46,707 nt of DNA. Origin: a virus. The notes beneath the pieces are model-generated. The model saw only the letters and a program-made list of their open reading frames with translations. It was not told where the DNA came from and searched no databases. Of the stretch, positions 35,601 through 40,649 are shown piece by piece. The first letter of the stretch is position 1; each line of letters opens with the position of its first letter. The position numbers and the translations under genes were made by a program. The stretch spans positions 1 to 46,707 of IMG/VR virus record IMGVR_UViG_3300030328_005162; one strand, written 5' to 3'.

Positions 35601-36229
35601 TACAATCTTACCCCTATTATGCTTCTTCTCTCGTGGATACTATTAACTATGCCCATTCTAAAACTGATTATCCGGGAGACATTGTTATAACCGGGACTTA
35701 CGTTGATGTTACAGGTTTTGGTCCGAGCGGTGGTATAACGGGAACTGAAATATCCTTAAGCGGCCAAGGGTTCAGTAATGTGAGGGACGTGTTTTTTGTC
35801 ACGGAAGGTGACAGGGATTACAATTCAAGGTCTATGCTGCAAAGTACTGGATATACAGAGACCTCTCCAGTAATTTTTTCCGGCAATTATTCCACTCAAA
35901 ATCCCGCTAAAAAAGTCACTTACACTTCTGATACGGTCATGAAGGTCCAAGTGCCCGACATAGCGGTAGATCAAAGAGCGGCGGTGTCTATTCTTTTGAT
36001 AGGGGGTACGGAAGCTTTAGTCAGAGGTTTTGAATTGTTTGTAGACAACCAAGCTTTTGTTGAGAAGGTTATTACAAACGATGAGGCTTCACCTGAAATA
36101 TCATCAGGTCAAGTTGGGGAATATACAGTAGAAGAAACTATACAAGGCGCTGTATGGTACATAACCTATAAGAAATATCCGGACGGTACGAAGTCAATAA
36201 TCAACTCTTTCCCTAAAGCGGGGGCTTAA
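32654..36229 (+). CDS. Multi-domain IPT/TIG (Ig-like) virion protein
   Basis: A 1191-residue protein made of about ten IPT/TIG-like beta-sandwich repeats. Each shows a variant of the start ITxINPSSGxxGDxITVxGxNF followed by a VxF strand and a VPSG-type turn. Clear copies begin near residues 88, 170, 375 (ITSINPSSGLAGDVITVKG), 478, 572, 658, 762, 855 and 1015. TIG domains occur in phage fibres and cell-surface adhesins, so this is probably a rod-like fibre or tail decoration that contacts the host surface. The last ~60 residues (VWYITYKKYPDGTKSII) form a small separate end piece. No signal peptide is present. It follows the preceding gene with no gap and overlaps the convergent gene by 4 bp. 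Confidence 0.85.
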   Translation: MPTFRPKKIFSLSGSNMDFVQNVFFGDVQVDTFNYLDTTGISGVVPAAAYSSEIFVETDSSTLSLGNVNVVLDSASQVSVGELETYSAKAGDLIQVTGENFYQITDVRFGHADHLTGQFFVTSPNELNVIVPSGAEWKGISVSSSLRTGLNGSTSESSGISPNEFVIIPEITGLSTGQQTTGQNVDVLGRNFNAVTGVNFNNVTGSVSLVTSEIVRAEVPSGDVWGGVNLLLRSGLSHSGDANLIFKSLAKITGIGPNPASGPWSSQAIPGVPEITGSATAFVETGDVAAISGFNFIPEILYDAKNFDRSASGYLVGFGTEGSTGLFNIVGTTNSAMTGKIPTTCPTGTSNVFLYSNHYPEAFPSNTDFLLKYSTPVITSINPSSGLAGDVITVKGDNFYDILGADITGGAVGAGTEYTSAFIVENKQGDSVTLTVGSGIQTITTQQGYDVVISGRYGEDTSYHTDGDGFVGFGMPTVTAINPTTNISPNQTGTITGTNLYSGDLRLSLVKDSVTNVVTDLAISGFKSNNTEVRFSYPNSFETGAYRLRLHNVRGSTISNLGGVLDVYEYPVISGFSPTTGVVDETTITISGAFEAITGLKIGDTLITGSDVTPFANSDYITGIQFTPNENVASARIEVLTSGGNETTPDLLNIVPGSPSISGFWIGTKDNKPSYVSATGDINYDQVFGRTNSINISGKRLNLVTGIEFSGRVNKFVEDNFLSRGYENISLPIPQNINSRSGLFNAVDFLGRTGDFPSGINIVDVSGFNSYLVPGEEMLLSGKNVKDLDILFPYVTGGTESISSIYVNTVDNVEVIKANVPTGLIDSLLTLSGRENSGIVIDQSGFCPLSCIEGISGYNGTNISTGAPLVITGSNFIWSFPDLGDGTGISNISGAYALITGTGYNLRNFPDEKTGVMSMPVNLTGYDSGIYAGYSSELLSRGYFVTPQDFIGTGNLVLSTPVFGSNYAQYIKAFSIVDQQPYIQSYPYYASSLVDTINYAHSKTDYPGDIVITGTYVDVTGFGPSGGITGTEISLSGQGFSNVRDVFFVTEGDRDYNSRSMLQSTGYTETSPVIFSGNYSTQNPAKKVTYTSDTVMKVQVPDIAVDQRAAVSILLIGGTEALVRGFELFVDNQAFVEKVITNDEASPEISSGQVGEYTVEETIQGAVWYITYKKYPDGTKSIINSFPKAGA

Positions 36230-36438
36230 AGATCAGCTTCTTCTATTTCGATAAAATAAAGAAGGCGATAAAGTTTTTCTCTTCCTGCATCTTCATTAAC
36301 CAAGTCCATAGGGCTTTGCATATTGAGGTCTGGGTGAGGTTTATTTAGCCATTCAGCGACATAGTTATGATCCATAACGGCACAACACTCATTAACAAAG
36401 TTTACAAACTCTATCAACCCTTCCTTAGGAATGTTCAT
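36226..36438 (-). CDS. Antitoxin-like protein, MbcA/ParS/Xre-C (DUF2384) toxin-binding domain
   Basis: A 70-residue protein. The segment VAEWLNKPHPDLNMQSPMDL followed by an acidic G-x-x-K-L-x-x-L-L-x-x-IE helix matches the C-terminal toxin-binding domain of Xre/MbcA/ParS antitoxins (pattern WLxxPxPxLxGxxPxDL...G...V..LLxxIE). In complete antitoxins this domain neutralises RES-type NAD-degrading toxins. Here the N-terminal DNA-binding helix-turn-helix is absent and no RES toxin gene is adjacent, so it is an orphan. It could neutralise a host toxin during infection. Its ATG overlaps the TGA of the GspC/PilP-like gene (ATGA), so it is co-translated with that operon. Family call from pattern only. 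Confidence 0.6.
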   Translation of the reverse strand: MNIPKEGLIEFVNFVNECCAVMDHNYVAEWLNKPHPDLNMQSPMDLVNEDAGREKLYRLLYFIEIEEADL

Positions 36439-37112
36439 CTATCTCGACGACGTTCATCGTATTGACGACGTCTTTCGTTGGTATCAATTTTTCTATCCAA
36501 GTTATTTTGACCGCTCTGAAGTCCCTCTAGTCTTTTAAGGATGTATTCCCTCTTTTCTTTGTCATCTATCCTATCTATGTACTCTAGCCCTTTCTGAATT
36601 ATCTTTGGGTCTATTTTAGGTCGGCGCGAAGGGACTTTTACGACAGAGGGTTTAGGGGTAGGAGGCGTAATATTTTTATTTTTATCTTTATCGTCTTTAG
36701 AGTTCTTTTTTATCACAGTGGGCTTAGCGTTTAGTTTAGGCAATGTAATTGTAGATGGCAGCTTGTGGGTATCGAATGAAAGAAGTTCTGTCACCCCGTT
36801 GTTATCTACTTCTACTAACCCTCTCTCTACACTCAGCAGCGTTACTCCGCTATCTGTTCTCCTTTTAGAGGACAGAGTCAAGAACCTCTTTGGGACATCT
36901 TTGGAAAACATATAAACATTAGTGACTCCTCTGCTGACTATGATGCCCGTCAGATTAAGTTTGATAGGCGGTTGCTCTAGTAGTTTTGGAAGCTCAACTT
37001 TTGCTGGCGCTTCATTAACTAAAGTAAAAGCGTTTCGCTTAACGATGGTGTCATAGGGATTTTCTTGAGCGGATAGAGAGCTCGCAAAGAGTAGTGGGAG
37101 TAGTTTTTTCAT
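36435..37112 (-). CDS. Secreted GspC/PilP-like periplasmic protein
   Basis: A 225-residue protein starting at 37112 (MKKLLPLLF). This start overlaps the TGA of the pseudopilin gene (ATGA) and yields a clean signal peptide with probable cleavage after SLSA; a start 13 codons upstream would spoil both. The mature N-terminus NPYDTIVKRNAF and the following LNLTGIIVS then VTLLSVERGLVEVDNNG resemble the RNxF plus beta-domain plan of GspC and PilP, the periplasmic connectors of type II secretion and type IV pili. Similar proteins are common in Verrucomicrobiota as I recall. Then comes a Lys/Pro-rich linker (~145-175) and a charged helical tail ending in Arg repeats. Family assignment is tentative; secretion and operon coupling are clear. 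Confidence 0.55.
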   Translation of the reverse strand: MKKLLPLLFASSLSAQENPYDTIVKRNAFTLVNEAPAKVELPKLLEQPPIKLNLTGIIVSRGVTNVYMFSKDVPKRFLTLSSKRRTDSGVTLLSVERGLVEVDNNGVTELLSFDTHKLPSTITLPKLNAKPTVIKKNSKDDKDKNKNITPPTPKPSVVKVPSRRPKIDPKIIQKGLEYIDRIDDKEKREYILKRLEGLQSGQNNLDRKIDTNERRRQYDERRRDR

Positions 37113-37384
37113 TCTGCGTAATAGTAAGGAATTCCAGCTGTTGTGTGGCAATTATAACACTGGTTATAGGTTTCTATCAGAAGCTTAATATCGGAGTCCG
37201 ATATGGTTGGTAAGTCATATTCTGGCATTTCGTGAAAGGTTTCTATTTGTTTCCTATATACTTTACACGCAGCAATTCTAGCTTGGCGCTGTGCATTTGC
37301 ATAAGTTTGCAAGGATAGGGAAATAAGTAGCATAATTACAGTGATGGCTAGTAAAAGCTCCAATACTGTAAACCCTTTTTTCAT
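37109..37384 (-). CDS. Type IV pilin-like pseudopilin with C-terminal CXXCH
   Basis: A 91-residue protein with a textbook prepilin leader: MKKG|FTVLELLLA, with cleavage after G4, F5 as residue +1 and the conserved E9 at +5. A hydrophobic helix to about residue 27 and an amphipathic stretch (ANAQRQARIAACKVY) follow. The host prepilin peptidase could process it and the protein could enter a type IV pilus or type II secretion pseudopilus. The globular part is very short (~45 residues). Near the end is C76-Y-N-C79-H80, the form of a c-type heme site, though it may be a simple disulfide or metal pair. The ATG directly follows the previous stop, and the stop overlaps the GspC/PilP-like gene. Pilins are rare in phage genomes. 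Confidence 0.85.
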   Translation of the reverse strand: MKKGFTVLELLLAITVIMLLISLSLQTYANAQRQARIAACKVYRKQIETFHEMPEYDLPTISDSDIKLLIETYNQCYNCHTTAGIPYYYAE

Positions 37385-38020
37385 TCATAAATGCTTCCAA
37401 AGGCTTAACTTTTCTTCTTTTAATTTTGTTTTTTTAACTACTTGCGGTAAGGTTTTTTGATAAGCCCATTGTGACAATTTAAACAAAAAATTAGAAATTT
37501 TATTGTAAAATCTATATCTTAAAGTTCTCTCAAAGAGTCTTCTTTGAGCTGTAATTTTTTCCCATTTTTTATCTCGCGCCTCTGCTTCTTCAACAGTTTC
37601 CTGTATTTCAAATTTAACTAATTCTTTTTTGTCTATAACTCCATTCGCAAAAACAAATTTAAACTCAGCCCACCAGACATTTTCATCTTCATCATAAAAT
37701 GATGTATAGAAATTTACGCCCCCGTTATGACCTACCTTATTCCAGCGGCCTTTTTCGTAAGGATATTTTTTGGGAGTATCTTCAGTTCTTTGTTCTGTGC
37801 TTGGGGGTTCGCAATTCCATAAAGACTTGTCATTTATAAAAAGGTTCTGTTTATAAACTTTATATTGATCGAGCGCATTTTCCAAACACTTAGTTTGAAA
37901 CTGAATACCCCTGACCGACCCGCCATAGCGGCTAGAGCCCTTCAAGAGTTTCTCTTGGTCTTTTGTGAGTAAGCCTTTTAAATAAGACTTCGGTACAATT
38001 ATATCATCAAACATTCCCAT
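37385..38020 (-). CDS. Hypothetical protein (MGMFDD-type N-terminus)
   Basis: A 211-residue protein of unknown function. The start at 38020 (MGMFDDIIVP) is chosen because MGMFDxxxVP is a recurrent beginning of phage and prophage proteins of unknown role. The start 11 codons upstream would overlap the pyrophosphatase by 47 bp instead of 14 bp. The middle has an aromatic beta-rich part (NGGVNFYTSFYDEDENVWWA) and the C-terminus is Lys-rich and helical (LFKLSQWAYQKTLPQVVKKT). No signal peptide. Its TGA is directly followed by the pseudopilin ATG, so it shares that operon. Confidence 0.6.
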   Translation of the reverse strand: MGMFDDIIVPKSYLKGLLTKDQEKLLKGSSRYGGSVRGIQFQTKCLENALDQYKVYKQNLFINDKSLWNCEPPSTEQRTEDTPKKYPYEKGRWNKVGHNGGVNFYTSFYDEDENVWWAEFKFVFANGVIDKKELVKFEIQETVEEAEARDKKWEKITAQRRLFERTLRYRFYNKISNFLFKLSQWAYQKTLPQVVKKTKLKEEKLSLWKHL

Positions 38021-38552
38021 TTTTTTGTCTTTCTTGCCATCTGTTATGAGCATCTAAAACTACTGTCGTCGCTTTTCTTCCGTTCTTCCATTCACCTACT
38101 TTAACCGTGCTGGCTCTGTCTATTTTGTAAATGCGGAAAAATTGTTTAAATATTTTAAGGTGTTCTGGCTCTATCGAGCTTAATCTCGGGTATCTACTCT
38201 TTGGAGACCAATGAGGCACTGCTATCACTTTATAATCTATCTCATCGTTATCTACAAAATCTAACACTCCTAATACCCTGCACCTTACTAAGCTTCCGCG
38301 GTCAATTGGATCATGATTAAAAATCAAAACATCCAAAGGGTCGTTATCAAGAGCAAAAGTTTGAGTAATAAACCCGTAGTTGATAGGGTATTGTAGAGAC
38401 GAGACCAAGCACCGCTCTAATTCAAAAATATTGTACTCTTCATTGTACTCATATTTAGTGTTTGTCCCTTTCGGAATTTCAACAATACAACTTACGTGCT
38501 CAAACCCGTCTTTTGTAATTGGTATATCGTTTACTAGATTAACTTGACTCAT
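38007..38552 (-). CDS. ppa: Inorganic pyrophosphatase, family I
   Basis: A 181-residue soluble pyrophosphatase that hydrolyses PPi released during DNA and RNA synthesis, pulling replication forward. Hallmarks are IPKGTNTKYEYN (K28, K33, E35), R47, PINYGF (Y59), the signature DNDPLDV (D69, D71, D74), DNDEIDYK (D101, D106, K108) and FRIYK (Y142, K143). All residues expected for four-metal binding and catalysis appear present, so the enzyme should be active. Its length is normal for a bacterial family I enzyme. It heads the operon carrying the pseudopilin and overlaps the next gene by 14 bp. Nucleotide-pool support fits with nrdA, nrdB and dut further along the same strand. Confidence 0.97.
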   Translation of the reverse strand: MSQVNLVNDIPITKDGFEHVSCIVEIPKGTNTKYEYNEEYNIFELERCLVSSLQYPINYGFITQTFALDNDPLDVLIFNHDPIDRGSLVRCRVLGVLDFVDNDEIDYKVIAVPHWSPKSRYPRLSSIEPEHLKIFKQFFRIYKIDRASTVKVGEWKNGRKATTVVLDAHNRWQERQKNGNV

Positions 38553-38568
38553 TAGTGTAATATATTAT
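38553..38568 (+). promoter_or_regulatory. GTGTAAT-type promoter, 14 nt before start codon
   Basis: TAGTGTAATATATTAT; GTGT at 38555 is exactly 14 nt before the A of the ATG at 38569 and there is no purine-rich ribosome binding site between them. The AT-rich core is nearly self-complementary and also lies just before the divergent pyrophosphatase gene. Confidence 0.5.
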
Positions 38569-38889
38569 ATGAACTTAATAGTTCTAGCGCCGTTGTCTGA
38601 ACCTCCGACAGAATCTCTGCCTTTCAGATACGTGTTATCCTGTGCTTCGATAGATTGTAAAATGGATATTCTTCTTGAGTGTGAACCCGGGACTGAAGAT
38701 TTATATTGGAAGTTTTTAAACCAAAGGGGCATGTTTGATTTTGTTTCTGATATAGTGGGTCCTTTGCAGGAAAGAGGGTTAAGGCTCGACACGAAAGTTC
38801 GAAATCAAAGAGCTACTGTTATAACTAACTACATTAGAATGGAGAACCAATTAGATATAATAGAGCGTATAAAAGACCGCCTTATCTAA
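38569..38889 (+). CDS. Hypothetical protein, isolated plus-strand gene
   Basis: A 106-residue protein of unknown function, alone on the plus strand among minus-strand genes. The first part (NLIVLAPL, then LPFRYVLSCASIDCKMDILL) contains three cysteines in all; the C-terminus is a charged helix (ENQLDIIERIKDRLI). The start is supported by the motif GTGTAATATATTATATG, in which the last three bases are the start codon, and by the gene filling the gap between neighbours with a 4-bp overlap at its 3' end. An antisense frame in the same place has no such support. Confidence 0.6.
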   Translation: MNLIVLAPLSEPPTESLPFRYVLSCASIDCKMDILLECEPGTEDLYWKFLNQRGMFDFVSDIVGPLQERGLRLDTKVRNQRATVITNYIRMENQLDIIERIKDRLI

Positions 38890-39122
38890 ACAGATTCAAC
38901 TTCACCCATATTATCGTGCTTTAAAACCTTAGCTTCCAAGACTTTGACTCTTTCACTAGCTTCAACTGCTTTGGAAGCCGCATCTTGAGCCATTTGGTCA
39001 ATCTCCTGAGCTTCGTGCCTAGCTTCTTCTGATGCTTTTCGGGCATCCTCTGCTGCATCTTGGGTAGCGGCAGCACAACGTCGAGCCGAATCCAACATTA
39101 ATCTTAAATAACCACTTGCCAT
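38886..39122 (-). CDS. Small Ala/Glu-rich coiled-coil protein
   Basis: A 78-residue protein that is almost entirely one helix, with Ala-rich heptad-like repeats (AAEDARKASEEARHEAQEID). No membrane segment or known family. Such proteins in phages can be structural or bind a partner by coiled coil. The leader reads TTAATATAATAAAGATATG, an AT-rich promoter-like run with no clear ribosome binding site. It lies 12 nt downstream of the DUF2589-like pair on the same strand, so it may belong to that unit. Confidence 0.6.
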   Translation of the reverse strand: MASGYLRLMLDSARRCAAATQDAAEDARKASEEARHEAQEIDQMAQDAASKAVEASERVKVLEAKVLKHDNMGEVESV

Positions 39123-39134
39123 ATCTTTATTATA

Positions 39135-39611
39135 TTAAGTAGGGATAGTTTTTACAATTTTATCGTTTATCCTTGCAAGGCCTTCAGGGGTATCGCCGTT
39201 TTTTATAGTAAGTTTGACCTTTGCTAAAGTATTTTTAGGGTCTTTGCGGCCGATCATCGCTATCATTCGGCGTTTTTTATGGTTATCCTCATTTTCAAAC
39301 TGACCCAAATCTACATCAAACTCCATCTCTAAACTATCTATTTTAAGATGGTTGTGTCCAGCTAGGGTCATTAGAGGTATTTCTACCTCTTGATCGCCTT
39401 CAGTTGTAGGGAGAACAACTTTTTTTGTAATCGGGCGACCATATTCATCAAAATACGTGCCTATAACCCGTTTTAGATGCTCAGTTTCTACGTATCTTTG
39501 AGCATAAACTACAGAGTTATAGAGACACTGGATCAGGTGATCGAACGTTTTTAACGCAGGAGCACCTTTAAATGATCCAGATTTTGAATAAGGTAATTTG
39601 TCGTCAGCCAT
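39135..39611 (-). CDS. DUF2589-like protein 2
   Basis: A 158-residue protein related to the one upstream. Shared points are IPLMTLAGHNHLKIDSLEME, which parallels VPLLSVIQTPNLGVKKATVD, and the ending TPEGLARINDKIV, which parallels APEGLMKVLDILG. Both show the DUF2589 plan: an N-terminal amphipathic helix, a membrane-free beta-sandwich and a closing short helix after a D-x-x-PEGL motif. This copy is shorter and further from the family. Its ATG overlaps the stop of the upstream copy by one base (TAATG), so the two are probably made together and may form a complex. Function is unknown. Confidence 0.6.
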   Translation of the reverse strand: MADDKLPYSKSGSFKGAPALKTFDHLIQCLYNSVVYAQRYVETEHLKRVIGTYFDEYGRPITKKVVLPTTEGDQEVEIPLMTLAGHNHLKIDSLEMEFDVDLGQFENEDNHKKRRMIAMIGRKDPKNTLAKVKLTIKNGDTPEGLARINDKIVKTIPT

Positions 39612-40225
39612 TAATTACTACCACCACCGCCAGATGAAGAGCCTCCTCCACCAGCAGGGACAGGTTGAATAGCCGCTCCGAGAATGTCAAGAACTTTCAT
39701 AAGCCCTTCAGGAGCTCCGTCGTCCCGGGCTTCTACATGAACGGTATATTTTGCAGAATTGTCGGTTTTACGAATATTTTCACTTTTGGTAGATACGGAA
39801 GCTTTTAAATCTACTTTTACTGGAGACCACCAATTGTCGTATTTGACACTAAGATCAGTTTGGGTATTTACAGAGCTAGTGTCTTGAGTGCTGGACTTAA
39901 CCTCCATGTCAAAGTCAACAGTAGCTTTTTTGACTCCTAAATTGGGAGTTTGAATAACTGAGAGAAGGGGAACTCTGAGTTTTCTGTTTTCAATCTTTGT
40001 AGTGAGTGCTCCGTTGGCGTCCTTTGATTCCACGGGAGCATCGTAATCAAACTCTACTGTTCGTGCTTTAAGATTTCCGTTGCCGTCTTTTTCCAGCCCG
40101 ATGTCTTTGATAAACTGCTCAGTTGTGTGAGCTAATTGCCCTTGAGCTTTTGCCGCTCCAAGTAACGGTTCCGCGATGAGTGTCCCAATTGGGAGGCCTT
40201 TGAATTGATCTGCTATACTAGCCAT
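39611..40225 (-). CDS. DUF2589-like protein 1 with Gly/Ser tail
   Basis: A 204-residue protein matching my memory of the DUF2589 family: LPIGTLIAEPLLGAAKAQGQ (N-terminal helix), TTEQFIKDIGL, VPLLSVIQTPNLGV, a Ser/Thr-rich strand region, and YTVHVEARDDGAPEGLMKVL near the end. The family is of unknown function. The last ~14 residues (GGGGSSSGGGGSN) form a natural flexible linker with nothing attached. Its start codon is exactly 14 nt after a GTGTAA motif on the minus strand, with no ribosome binding site. It overlaps its paralogue by one base. Confidence 0.72.
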   Translation of the reverse strand: MASIADQFKGLPIGTLIAEPLLGAAKAQGQLAHTTEQFIKDIGLEKDGNGNLKARTVEFDYDAPVESKDANGALTTKIENRKLRVPLLSVIQTPNLGVKKATVDFDMEVKSSTQDTSSVNTQTDLSVKYDNWWSPVKVDLKASVSTKSENIRKTDNSAKYTVHVEARDDGAPEGLMKVLDILGAAIQPVPAGGGGSSSGGGGSN

Positions 40226-40241
40226 ATATATTGTTACACAA
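40226..40241 (-). promoter_or_regulatory. GTGTAA-type promoter, 14 nt before start codon
   Basis: On the minus strand GTGTAACAATATATATG starts at 40239; its last three bases are the start codon of the DUF2589-like gene. No ribosome binding site can fit between a start of transcription and the ATG. Confidence 0.5.
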
Positions 40242-40243
40242 TA

Positions 40244-40441
40244 TTATTGGCCAGATTTGAATTTTTGAAAAATTTCTTTTAAGTCTCTTAAAAAATGCCT
40301 AGCCATCTCTACTCTTACCGCATCGGTATCTTCCATGATCACGGTTTCCTTGAGTAAAGTCTCATACTTTTCTTTAGCTTTTATAATAGCAGCGTAAGTT
40401 TCTCGCGGCTTATTCCTCTCAAATTCAGATACATTAGGCAT
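40244..40441 (-). CDS. Small charged hypothetical protein
   Basis: A 65-residue, helical, highly charged protein (for example KAKEKYETLLKE and VEMARHFLRDLKEIFQKF). I recognise no family and see no membrane segment. It overlaps the upstream small gene by 8 bp, so the two are co-translated, and it lies downstream of nrdB on the same strand. Small accessory proteins of this kind are common in phage early regions; their roles are mostly unknown. Confidence 0.55.
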   Translation of the reverse strand: MPNVSEFERNKPRETYAAIIKAKEKYETLLKETVIMEDTDAVRVEMARHFLRDLKEIFQKFKSGQ

Positions 40442-40628
40442 TTTCTTTATCCTTTCTAAGCATTATCTCTTTCACTCTATTAACTCGGTTTATTATTTTG
40501 TCAAGTTCGACTAATTCGCCATTAAGCTTTTCTCCGTTATTTTCGTTTAAGTGCTGGGATAATGCGATTATTTCGCAAGAGATTTGGCCCAACATGAAAG
40601 ACTCGGTGGAGAATTTAAATCGTGACAT
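40434..40628 (-). CDS. Small hypothetical protein downstream of nrdB
   Basis: A 64-residue, mostly helical protein (SCEIIALSQHLNE, then LDKIINRVNRVKEIML) with no recognised family. It starts 21 nt after the nrdB stop. A TGTAACAG variant of the promoter motif lies just upstream (about 40641-40649) but departs from consensus at two positions. The 3' end overlaps the next gene by 8 bp. Confidence 0.55.
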   Translation of the reverse strand: MSRFKFSTESFMLGQISCEIIALSQHLNENNGEKLNGELVELDKIINRVNRVKEIMLRKDKENA

Positions 40629-40649
40629 CGTTGTTCATAAACTGTTACA

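Noticed and set aside
37113-37151. Longer start for the GspC/PilP-like gene
   Set aside because: The extra 13 residues precede the signal peptide and destroy its position; the start at 37112 has the ATGA coupling.
38021-38053. Longer start for the MGMFDD-type gene
   Set aside because: It would overlap pyrophosphatase by 47 bp and hide the recurrent MGMFD beginning.
38565-38792. 75-residue minus-strand frame opposite the gene at 38569
   Set aside because: No upstream motif, and it would overlap completely with the better supported plus-strand gene.
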